Shown: positions 7,936-18,290 of the stretch, piece by piece
How positions within the stretch are numbered: position 1 is the first letter of the stretch
Layout: every line of letters starts with the position of its first letter
Assembly: GCF_019649055.1 (NCBI RefSeq)
Contig: NW_026570221.1
Coordinates: 2,356,001 to 2,420,000, forward strand
Direction: 5' to 3'
Length of the DNA: 64,000 nucleotides
Source: Paramacrobiotus metropolitanus
Lineage: Eukaryota > Tardigrada > Eutardigrada > Parachela > Macrobiotidae
Program-made: the position numbers and the translations under genes
The notes under the pieces: model-generated
What the model was told of the DNA's origin: nothing
What the model saw: only the letters and a program-made list of their open reading frames with translations
The model's database searches: none

Positions 7936-10467
7936 ACGTACGGAAAACGCTTCTAGATGCGCATTTATAATTTGGCACGATTCGTTCTCCGCATAAAACA
8001 ACTGTATTAGGTAACCGTCTCTTCGTCGTAATAATCAAAATATAATATTAACAAAGGGAGAACAAAGAAAACAAAGTGGTGATCATTCGTATTAAAAAAA
8101 GTTATGCAAGATACTACTATGAGGTATTCTCTCATTTGCATTTTTTTGGCGGCGCTAGTCGGAGGGCATCCTCATCATGCTTCGTTACGTATGCTTACGT
8201 GTAACGTTTATTTCAAAAATACCAAAATTGCTAGAACAGCTTTGCAGTTTTTCAACCTGCTGTTTCTAACAGAAAGTTATTTCCCGGTTTCAGAATTAAT
8301 TTTTTTCTGAATTATTGACATACGTCGAATCTAATAGCGACCGACTGGCTGGACAATCGAGATAAAAGACACAAGCTAAAAACCATCCATGATTAAGGAA
8401 GACATGCAGAATACTGCACACAACAGTAATTTCAAATTTTAAGAACAAATAATACATAATTTCAGGAGCAAATACAGTACATAAAAATATGAATTTAAGT
8501 CAGCGATAACGAATGGCTGATAGCTTCACATGATCGGTAAAACAGGAAGAATTTCCTCTTCCATCAACACAGAGGCAAATCGGTAAAGCGGTAGAACTTA
8601 CTGTGTTTCGGCAGATGCAATCGTATCCGGGAATCCAGACGAGCCAGTGCGATGTATCCGGGAAGTCTCCAGGTTGGGAATAAACCCGGCGAGTACCCCG
8701 ATTCTTCGCATGTGCACAGTCCCGGCTGCTGAATTCCCGACAATTAGACTAGTTCACATCTGTCAAACCATAAATTTGCAAAACGAAATAAATATGCTAC
8801 TTCTAGCCACGGTGATGCAGCTGTGTTATATTATTACGGACTGATTTTATAACGCGCGCTTACAACGTACGAATTAAGAGAAATCTGGGTGGTGACCGGT
8901 TGACGTTCTTACATTATACTAAAACATGTTCGATATTAAATTCACAAAGACGGACTCGATGGTTTTCGTACAGTGTTGCAGCTAATAGTTACTTTCGGCG
9001 ACAATCCACGTGCCAAGTGGATGGTCTCCATTCATTTGAAAGATACCGTATACCGGATTATTTTATGCCGGTAGAGGTCAAACGACTGGTTGCACTGTGG
9101 AAGTTTATGCATGACAACGTAACTCGGAAGCGTAACTCGCTATCTAAAAGGCGTAGACCTAACGGAATTGCCATAAAAATGCCGATATTAGCGTAAATTA
9201 AACACGTCACAGTGGGGTACATGCACGGCGTGGACATGCGCAAAGTACGTAAACACGAAGGCCGGCAATTAATTCTATGGCAGCCACTCTAAACTAGTGA
9301 GTGCTGCACTGCTTTCCCTGTTGATTAGCAGATAATTGTACGATTTACTACAACATTGAATGCGCGGGACCAGCTGAGCTAACCTTAGCGCCGGAAACGC
9401 CAGTTAAGTTGAGTTATCTGACATCTCTTATAGTTATCGCCGTGTCCGCGATCGGAGATGTTTAACCACCCACAATTTCTCCATACCTAATCCATAAATG
9501 CAGTCAATCCGACTGCAAAATGTTTGGATGGGGGATGGCGAAATGCAAGCGAATCAGGACCAAGTGCGCGAAAACTCCATGTATCGCATAATGAAAAAAG
9601 GTGCATACTGTAGTAACCGAATTGCGCAAAAAATCAATGTATCGCAGAATGCAAAAAAATTGTATTTAAAAAAAAAACTAGCCTTTTTTTATCTAATACA
9701 GCGAAATATTATGTGCATGGAGAAGTGTTTCCTCCGATACTACGTTGCGACATCTGTATGATTTCCTCTTGCTAGAATTAGTGTTTTAGGCGCTACTGAG
9801 AAACAACAAAATCTACGAAACTATACCACTCTGTATAATAATTTTTCTATGGTTAATCCTTTCTCGTGTCTTCAAATAGCGCCTTACCGCAATATAAGTA
9901 CGTCATTAGCTTGTTTCCTTGCTAAACAAATACAGAAAACCAGGGCATATTTAACAGAGTCACAAGGCAGGATATGCTGTATAGTGCATACACAATTCTG
10001 GTACTTTGAACTGGATTGGAGTAATACGCAGATTATTATGAATATGAATCCGCACGGGCGGTTTTCATACGGCAAGTGCGGTCACATATTCATAATAACC
10101 TTCATTCCGCCGCCCGAATTCCTCCGGGATTGTCAACAAAATCCAAAGCCTCGATATATCGTGGCATAGTCCATTTCGTCGCTGACGATATATACGCGCA
10201 GAAACCTAACTGATCGTTGCAAGAGAAAGCAGCGAACAACCGGATGACTTCCGTCAGGAGCATTATCTACCGCATTCTGCCATATCCCAACCGCAGACAG
10301 TGCGTAAGGTCACCGGTTCACAATGGACAGCTATGGTATATTATCGCACCTATGGTGTGATATGTACACTTCTTATTATCGGCAGTCGCACTTTAATGCG
10401 GAGATCTGATCAATTATTTCAGTGATATTAGCACCTCGTATTATTGTATTCATCTCTGGTTTCGTTG
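7936..10467. other. Unassigned, repeat-derived stretch
   Basis: The part 8690-9200 parallels 59515-59860 and includes a readable fragment at 9003-9130 (+) ending IPDYFMPVEVKRL, a relic of the 'QMK' family. Compared with 59500, about 8080-8690 is extra sequence of unknown origin. A short frame at 8119-8310 begins with a signal-peptide-like run (MRYSLICIFLAALVGG), but nothing downstream supports a gene. For 9200-10467 I see no gene. Confidence 0.4.
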
Positions 10468-11245
10468 CTAAATGCAAGGCTAGGTAGGAGTCTCATACTC
10501 GTATTTCTTCTCATACCGATAAAATTCGTAATCATACTCATTCAGTCATACTAATCATCATAATCATAATCATACCGACGCACGAAGTTGTCATAATCAT
10601 AATCATCCTTACACTTACATTATTCATAATCATACTCAAATACTCATACCTTTTGCTATGTTCAAAAACATGCAATTTTAACATGCGAAGATTTAATTCA
10701 AATTTTATTCTCCTTCGTCCACCTTCGTTCACAATTAGGCTAATTACAAGCGTGCCACCACCGACAGGGATGGCTGCTAAACTAAGCTCATATCGGCTCC
10801 TCGAGAGTGGTTTGATGCTATGCAGTATGCACGCTAAACTGTTTGCTAATAATTTCGGCGCGAATGCGGTTGCCAGAAAGCCTGGGTTGTGGCCGTCCCT
10901 TTTTTTGTTACTCACATGGAAACCGTTGCTAAAAAAATAGTGATTTCCATTTTAATTACTGTGCTTTGGACAAAAGTGGATGTGAATAAATTAACGGGCG
11001 GAAGCGTGAAGGAACTCTGTGCGTTAAAACTGTATGATTCACATACCTTTTACTAGTTATAACTAGTCAAATATACGAGAGTACGAGTATGAATTATGAT
11101 TATGAATTTCTACGCGCCCGTATGATTATGATTATGACAATTTTGAGCGCAAGTATGATTATGATCAGTATGAGTATGAGTAGGAAATTTATTAGTATGA
11201 GAAGCATTATGAGTATGAGACTCCTACCTACCCTAAATGCAAGGC
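10468..11245. mobile_element. 752-bp TIR element (10481-11232) with 13-bp flanking duplication
   Basis: The ends are inverted repeats starting TAGGTAGGAGTCTCATACTC on the left, with the right end reading inward as GGGTAGGTAGGAGTCTCATA. The inner 60-100 bp on each side are arrays of ATAATCATAC-like units. CTAAATGCAAGGC occurs directly on both sides (10468-10480 and 11233-11245), so the TSD is 9-13 bp depending on where the end is placed. That length suggests a Mutator-like element. The paralogue at 27950-28060 lacks the insertion. The inner region has no recognisable transposase. Confidence 0.65.
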
Positions 11246-11973
11246 ATTCCACTTCCTTTCCTGTCGCTGGACTTTGACTCTCGCGTACTTTATGCGAGCC
11301 ATGAAATCATGTTATTTATGTTAATTTATCTGTACGTCTCTTCAGCATGTGCAATATATCCAATAATGAACAGTGATTAATTTTCACATGTAGAAGAGGC
11401 TTACTAACCATCATGTCGCCAATATGTGTAAAGAACAGTGTCAAGGTGAATGCTCGTGTGTTCTTCGCGAAACCGACCATGACTGCTGCGATTGTTACTG
11501 TCCCCGCCATAGCCGCCATTGTTTATGGCAGCTGTACCTGTATTGTATGAAATGGTAAGGTTGCCATGATCAATTCCGAATAAAGCATGGCATCGATTTC
11601 CTTGCACATGAGACCGGGTTTCAGTTTCCGGAAATCTACATCTCCGACAGCAGTAAAGCTTTAATCTGGTTTCGATACAACGTATGTTTTTATATTTTTC
11701 CGTGTCACTCTGAATTGCCTTTACAGTACAGTACGCGGTTTTCTTGCTTGAATTGCTAGTAAACGTAGAAAAATTTTTTTTACAGGGTCTGGCAATCGCA
11801 CGGTTCACGCTGCAGATGCAAACGACTTGTAATAGTACTTGCAGTTAATTAATTCTGGGCGTTTATAGCAACTCCTATGCAATCCGAAGTGGAGAATTTT
11901 AAGGAAAATACAGATGGTTCGCAATATTAGCCGTATAAACGTCAATGAAAAATTTGCTTCCCTGTATGCCAGT
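11246..11973. repeat. Diverged copy of a hydrophobic-coding repeat block
   Basis: Aligns with 28010-28560, sharing GAGCCATGAAATC, GTACGTCTCTTCA and ATCGATTTCCT. One forward frame in each copy encodes a hydrophobic stretch (about 11475-11550: AAIVTVPAIAAIVYG; about 28155-28210: ISVTCTVYAIVIGHVIF). This could be a decayed membrane-protein exon. Stops and frame changes prevent a gene call. Confidence 0.4.
11424..11558 (+). CDS. Small cysteine-rich ORF, 44 residues (doubtful)
   Basis: ATG to TAA in one frame with 10 cysteines, including the clusters CSC, CC, CDC and CYC. The spacing is reminiscent of a metal-binding peptide such as metallothionein. No promoter or splice evidence is visible. The homologous block at 28150-28210 does not keep this frame and is better read as a hydrophobic segment in another frame. 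It is most likely a chance reading. Confidence 0.15.
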   Translation: MCKEQCQGECSCVLRETDHDCCDCYCPRHSRHCLWQLYLYCMKW

Positions 11974-12841
11974 GGTGGAGGTCAATTACATTTGGGTAAC
12001 CGTTGCGCGACGGGTAACGGGGAAACGCGTAAAAAATGTGACGTAACAGCGCGTAAGCAAGTAAACATTCTGATTCGTAATCACGAAATCGGGGATGGGT
12101 TTTCAGCTTACTTGTCCGCGTAAGCGTTGCGCTTCGACGTCGAAGCGCAACCATTACCCAAACTACTTACGCGCTCGACTCACACCGAACAACAAATTTT
12201 TTTGAATTTTAGAATAATTTTAGTTGTCGGACTGACGTACACTTGCAGAATTATTTCTCCTTAAAAGTTGTTGTACTGTTTACGTTTTCTTTTGTATTTA
12301 TGCCATCAGCATATCGAGATCGCATTGCTGAACACAAGCGCTGTAGGTTGTCATTTTTATTTCTTCGTTACCTATTGTGCCATTATGAAATCTCCTAATA
12401 AGAGGACCCCTCCCCCGAAGAAGAAGCCGCGACCCATAAAACCAAAGGTGTCTAGTGGAGACCCGCTGCCAATTCAAACTTAAGCTCCTCGGCCTCAGAC
12501 TGATAATTCTTTTGTCACACAGGTTAAGAAATCTCCGTTTTCTCGTCGGTGCCATACCAGGAAGATAACAAAAGATGATATTTTGTTGCACACTCTTAAT
12601 CGATAGTTCCAAATACATTACTGTTTTTCGTATCGAAAAAAGATTCATTCAGTAGCCTGTACCACAGACGCGTTTGCAACGTAACTTTTTTACACTTTGG
12701 ATGGTCAGTTTCTACCCTGGCACGTAAACTTACTCGTCTTCTTATTTGTTATTTCATTTTTTGCTGACTCATTCATCGTTTTTTACGCGTCGCGCCGTTA
12801 CCCGTCGCGCAACGGTTACCCAAATGTAATTGACCTCCACC
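11974..12841. mobile_element. 868-bp TIR element with 3-bp TSD (AGT), Harbinger-like, non-autonomous
   Basis: Inverted ends of about 63 bp begin GGTGGAGGTCAATTACATTT. The first 47 bp appear identical and differences are clustered at positions 48-51. AGT flanks both sides (11971-11973 and 12842-12844). The paralogue near 28540-28600 has the empty site. Inside are a 26-bp perfect palindrome (12126-12151, centre GACGTC) and a short frame at 12384-12482 starting MKSPNKRTPPPKKK. That frame loosely resembles the basic N-terminus of the accessory protein of the Harbinger element at 34494. A 3-bp TSD fits PIF/Harbinger, though AGT is not the usual TWA. Confidence 0.6.
12126..12151. repeat. 26-bp perfect palindrome
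   Basis: Centre GACGTC with arms GTTGCGCTTC and GAAGCGCAAC. It lies about 150 bp inside the left end of the 868-bp TIR element and may be part of its subterminal structure. Confidence 0.85.
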
Positions 12842-13176
12842 AGTGTAGTTAACGTCTCTATTTAAAACTTGAATACAATGCAACACACTGCAGTCTTTTG
12901 TTAATTTCTTGCTTTGTGGCAGGATTGCATTTTTGTGAGCAGATCTAATTATCTCGGCTTTTACGGTTGTGCAGTTGCATCTGTTGATTGATGTGATCTG
13001 CACATGTTTTTGATAAAGAAAGTTTCATTCGCTTACGCGTGCAGTGTTAAAAAATAATAACGAGGTAACTTAAGTAATAACTTAAATAATTTAAGTATTA
13101 AGCTGCCAAAATATTAATCTTCCGTGGCGTAAAGTTTTGACGAAACGGTGCATTAAGAGTAGTTCTTGGTAAAACA

Positions 13177-13562
13177 AAAGTTTATTGGCAATAGCCACCC
13201 AAATAGCAATAAATGCAAGCGCTGGTACACTACTTAATAGTTAAAAATTAAACATTAAAAAACAACCATAATCCTTATCCTCTCTCGGATTAAAAGGCAG
13301 TGTACTCAAAACAGCCGTAGCATTTCCTTTAACAACAGCTAAACTAAAACGCTGCTTGAGAAAAGCAGTAGAACGCGCTTCGCCTGTTATGTCCCGAATC
13401 TTGCGGCCCAGGAAACGCAGCATTTCACTGAAGGCAGGGCCAAAAACTCCCAGTGTCTCAATAACCAGGGGATAAAAGAGGTAACCGTATTCCAGAAAAG
13501 AATAAGTCCGGCGCTTGGAATTTTCCGCCAGTTGGGACACACTTCCGGATTTTTTCGAGACA
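13177..13562 (-). mobile_element. 5'-truncated LINE insertion (C-terminal pol fragment)
   Basis: Flanked by the 16-bp direct repeat AGTTCTTGGTAAAACA (13161-13176 and from 13563). The minus-strand frame 13530-13241 encodes the tail of a retroelement pol ORF. It includes YLFYPLVIETLGVFGP, LRFLGRKI and FLKQRFSLAVVKGNA, a pattern known from C-terminal ends of LINE-type polyproteins. The 3' side has AATAAA-like sequence (CCAATAAACTTTTG) before the duplication. A second partial copy of the target (about 13590-13606) lies just beyond, so 27 bp are tandemly repeated. The paralogue around 28815 shows the empty target. Confidence 0.55.
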
Positions 13563-13606
13563 CAGTTCTTGGTAAAACACATTTTTCGAGTTCTTGGTAA
13601 AACACA

Positions 13607-13857
13607 TTCATCCCTACTGCTTTACACATTGCGCTAAAATCATTTTTGAAAATTGAACCTTAGAAATAAAATTTTCTATTAAAAATGTATTTTCTTTACC
13701 TAGCGTAGCTTGAACCATTAAAAGCGTTGCCGTACACAGAAAAATCGTGTATGACCGTATACAAAGAAACCGGCATATAGCTATAGGGAAATCGCTTCAA
13801 TAAGAAGCGAACATGGAAGAATAAGATTTTGAAACAAACTTTTTAATTTAATTCAAG
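13607..13857. repeat. Host repeat block next to the receptor 3' end
   Basis: Aligns with 28840-29085 (shared ACTGCTTTA, GCGCTAAAAT, AACCGGCAT and GTTACAACAA). It ends exactly where the receptor C-terminal frame begins at 13858. No gene is seen. Confidence 0.45.
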
Positions 13858-15284
13858 TTACAACAACCGGCCCGCTCTGGTCCTTCCGCCGCTGGCTTTT
13901 ATCATTTGCCCCACAACATCTGACGAAACGTTCGTCGGATATCCCCGCTCAGGGAACAGAAGATGATCAAAACGAGGGGACTGCCTAACTGCAGTGTATC
14001 CATCAAATCGCCGAACGGTACGTGGGCATTGCCGAACAAGCCCACGGAGAGACTTCGAGAAACAAGTAAAGAGCGCCAGTAATCCCGTCGTACAGTCGGT
14101 AAGGATGAAGATCACTACAGTAAGGATGAAGATGACCCTTACTGCAGCCGCTGTAAAATCCCGTCCCGTTGGCTGGCGAATGAAATAAAAATACAAAATT
14201 TAATTCAAACTGTTGTTCACTCAATAAAATATATCAGAAGAATACTGACGTAAGGATTGCAGCATAGAAATTGCCATAAAAAGCCATAAAAATTGGCGTA
14301 TTGCCATAAAAAGTGTTATGTAAAATGGTATGTAATACCTAAGTATTATGTAATTTAAGCAGATAAAATAATTTCATTCATTCTAAACAACCCACGTAGG
14401 TAAAGGCGATGGAAAACGGCCAAAAACGCTAAGCCGAATTATTTCACCTGTGGCTGAAGAGACAGGAGCACGGAAGCAGTTTGGCTTCAAAATCCGCATA
14501 GACGGTCGTTATCCACATTCTGCGGATCGTATCTGACATACAACAACCTGAGAAACTTGCGGATCGCAGACTGCGCAGATTGTTGCACGACATAATTCCG
14601 ATCCGCCACTACTGTACTTGTACATATTACATCGCCGCCACGATGCCACCTCCTGGATCCATGTATTCCGGCGCATCATGGTGAAACTGTGCAAACAGTA
14701 CCGCGTAACTTTCTCAAGGGCCTGGGTCACAAATTACAGTAACTGTTTAGCTGATATGGTATAATTCTTGTAAAAAATCAGAATGCAAAGGTAGACGCCT
14801 CAAATATATCGACTTGCACATTGCAGAAAAAAAAGAAAATATGCGTTAGAACAGGTGCTCTAAGTCCGTCTGAGAACCAACCTCAAATACGACTTCGTCA
14901 AGAAAATATACATGTATATCATGCCACTTTCCTGACTTCAAACTGTTCCTAGAGATCAAAAAATGCATATCGCGACTACCGCGACAATAATGGACGTCAG
15001 CGCCATCTTGTAGTACATCGCGTCATTTTTGGGCAACACCACCGCCCAGAAGCGAAATACCGCCAGAGTGACGGTCAGCCAGGCGATCGATTGGCAGACG
15101 ATAGTAAAGGGTATATTGAAGAACATAAGGGCCATCCACGAATAACTCCTCTATCCGTTGAGTGGAGCGTAGCAGCATGGTATACAAAACAAAAGTCTCC
15201 AGATTTTGATAATGGCTCGGGAACGCCGGGAGTGACTTTGAGAAGCGGTGGATCAGCATAAAGCAACACCGACGGGGGTGACAT
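13858..15284 (-). pseudogene. Rhodopsin-like GPCR pseudogene, second copy (N-terminus, TM3-TM4, TM7 and tail)
   Basis: Minus strand. The N-terminus (15284-about 15190: LLYADPPLLK, PEPLSKSGDFCFVYHA) matches the copy at 800-660. It runs within about 50 bp into the TM3 region, so TM1 and TM2 are deleted (about 215 bp less than the first copy). TM3 (about 15110-15030) reads IAWLTVTLAVFRFWAVVL. TM4 (about 15000-14945) reads KMALTSIIVAVVAICIF and ends at a stop. TM5-TM6 are not readable. A frame at 14188-13858 has a TM7-like segment (LLALFTCFSKSLRGL) and a polar C-tail. Within it a 21-bp tandem duplication repeats VIFILT. Intact protein is impossible. Confidence 0.6.
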
Positions 15285-16919
15285 TCATTGTGGTCGAAAG
15301 TGCATTCCCTGATTACGGATGATAATACTCCGTTCTGGAACAGAGAGAGTGTAATTTACGAGGATCGCAACACTTAACCGAAAAAATATGTCCAATAACC
15401 CGGTGGGACGCCTCTACTGAAGATCTGGCTATCTTTGTTGGTTAGTAAATTACTCGTACACTACGTAATAAGTACAAGGTACAAAAGGGGAATCTGACTG
15501 GCGTAAATAAACTGTACTCAGCAGTTGTTTCCGCTTCTAGGTAAGCGTTGTTTTGCTCTCCGGCTGCATTTCCTGGTGATATTAATTACTGTAAATAAAC
15601 TGCACACGGACTGATAAACTGTACATCCATGTTGGCGCAACATAGTGGGAAATAGTTTATCACACAGTGGCATGCCACATCGTCCGCTTTACTTGTACGA
15701 TGTACGATAAATGCGGAGAAAAAAACATTTCCCCACCGATCGCTGTGCATGATTATTTGCACTGCTCCCTACTTTAATGATTTGTTACCAGTACTTAAAC
15801 TGGCCTCGTACAGGTTGTTCAGTAAAGTCACAACGTGTGGTGCGGTCCAATGCCCTGATAGACTATAGCATAGCGTAGAATTTATTGTTAAATTGTGTTT
15901 TAGCCACGCCCATTTACCATGGCAGATGAAACTAATTTTTTCCGTTTATTCTAATGTTACTCTGTCTTTCTGCAAAAGATCAGAATTTTTTGAATTTACA
16001 TCCGGTGACGGGGCCCCGGTAAGTTCAACACGCCATGCGCGTAAACTGAGTACAGCAGTCAGAAGACACATCGGATAAAGTAAGCACAAAAACTGCATTA
16101 TCAAAAACGGTTATCACTGGGTATTGATCGCCTTCCGGGATCAATAAAGCATTTCCTCCAGACAATATAATTATTTAAAATTCTGTAGAAAGTTATTAGA
16201 AAATTGTTTGTTTTGGCGCATTTCCAAACACCTTTTTGCACTGCTTTATGACGCTGTGTAGTGATATGGTTTGCAGTAAATAATATCATAACTAATCATC
16301 AAATTTTTATTAAAAATTGGTGTAACAATTCGTAACAAAAACAATCAAGTTTTTTTCCCGTTATATCAAAAAAATTGCACGTTAAAATTTCAATTTCTAG
16401 GCTACCCAGGATGCGCATAGCGCTAACGTGCATGAACCGTAAGCGGTCACCTTGATTTTTTCCAAGAGAAAAATGTAAATTCACAGGCGTTTTTAAGCAA
16501 ATTTTCCCTGTAGTAAAATTTTTCTATCCTATCCATTACCGTGTTGCCTGTTTTTATGAGCAAGCACCTGTTTGTGGTAACTGTGGATTTTTCTGCTGGT
16601 TTGTGTTGCCCGAACCTTACATTTAAGCGCGAATATTTATGTATATATTAATTGCAAACGTAAAAATTACTGTAATTGTCATCGTTTCAGTGTAACGTAC
16701 AACGCAGCCGTCGATAACAACGGAACTTTTCTATTATTATAAAGCATAATTGTGTATGATAAAGTAGCTCTGATGACAAATAACGCCTAAACAAGGCTCT
16801 TACTATACTAATTAGTTCACAATATGTTAGACAACCGCACACATGTACAAATGTTAATATACCGCTGGTGTAGCTATCTTGCGCATGAGTCATAGCGTTT
16901 TTACCATAATATAAAATAG
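15285..16919. repeat. Upstream block and following repeat blocks (no gene)
   Basis: About 15540-15760 is a copy of the ACCGATCGCT block. About 16110-16500 aligns with 24170-24560 and 48010-48294; shared signposts are GCGCATTTCCAA, CACTGC(T)TTA, GACGCTGT(G)TAG and GGATGCGCATAGCG. The stretch 16425-16445 is the empty-site equivalent of the insertion point of the 9-kb element at 48301. I see no gene. Confidence 0.5.
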
Positions 16920-18290
16920 TAACAAGGCATCGCACTTCCGGTCCATATTTCTGATAGCAGTTGTGCTCCGTTGGCCTTCATAACGGCACAGTAAATGCCG
17001 CTACATCGTCGGCGATTGCGTGGCCAGAGCATATGCTCAAGCCTGTCGACCGATTGAGTATACTAAAACACCGAATAAAGTGCAGGTTCATGAGTTACCC
17101 AACTTCCGTACTACAGCGTGCCATGCCTCATATTTATTGCATGAATCGTTTCTCTTCAATTTCTTTATTGTCAATAATATAAGTACGTACATTATTACTT
17201 ATTATTACATACACCATGGATTGTAAAACGGGTGGCTGAAACGTACAAGACAAGAGAATATTAATATTTCTGGTGTTTATATGCATTTTCAGCAACCGCT
17301 TTAGCTATACGTTTGGCCCATTAATTCAACAAGTTCCTGTTCATATTCGCAATACATCTATAATGGCATCGCCACTGAATCCTGATATAGTACTACAAAT
17401 TTCAATAATCATCACATTATACTATTTTTATCTATAATACAGCAGCGTTTAAGTTGGTAATATGGCGCACCAAGTAGTCAGTTATATAACTTATATAACT
17501 CAACACTTACATACTCTAGTACAAATCAGGGTAAAGATTAAACGCTGACCTCCGTGGTTATTTTAAGAATAGCCGAACGCAACAGAACAGATGCAGCAAC
17601 GCGTGCGGATACCCCCGGGAAAGCAGTATGCAGCCGATATTTCACGGACTAGACCAGGGGACCGCAGGACACTGCTGCACACTACAATTTGTGCAACGTG
17701 CGCTGCAGTGCCATCGTCCAGTCGTGCAGGATAATGGAATTAGCGATGGCAATAGCGGTCCGTACTCCGTAGCGCGTCAATGCCACGTTGCATAATCATG
17801 GGATTCCGCAAAAATAGATTCTTTCTAATTTTAAAGAATCACAAATAGTAGCAATGGGCGAAAACTGTGTCTTGTGCGCCGGCTGACTGTAATAGATACT
17901 CCACGATCGACAAACTCAACGAAAACGAACAACTGGAAAATGTTCAGTTGCCAACCTTAGCATGCGATTATGCAAGTAGCCCATGTACTTGATGAACGAT
18001 GTGCGGTTGAGATAAGCGTTATCGAGAAAAATAAATTTCCCACTAATTACATTGCTTATCGTGTTTGCGATGGGCCAACCAAAACGTTTCCGTGGACTAA
18101 AACGTGCGGCTTACAGTACTTGTTTTAATTGTTAAAGCGCCGTACCGGATGAACCTGGATAGAACAGTTAGATTCAGAATAGAGATCAACATCGCACAGT
18201 TAAATGACCTGCTATACAATTCCATCGCTCTGCAAAACCGCTATATTGTCCCATGGTTTTGTTGATATGTGTACTGAGAATTTTCTCCCA
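16920..18290 (+). repeat. Copy of dispersed repeat 'S1' (long copy)
   Basis: The most complete S1 copy. It runs from CGCACTTCCGGTCCATAT through the GACTAGACCAGGGGAC segment (about 17650) to TTTTGTTGATATGTGTACTG. On the minus strand a Cys-containing reading (CTNCSVQQCPA-like, about 17700-17640) recurs in several copies but is interrupted by stops. Unknown nature. Confidence 0.6.

Noticed and set aside
8104-8310. Short ORF with a signal-peptide-like start
   Set aside because: No conserved domain, no homologous frame in the parallel block near 59500, and no splice evidence.
10538-10915. Minus-strand ORF with runs of Met-Ile
   Set aside because: Produced by the ATAATCAT-type repeats of the TIR element.
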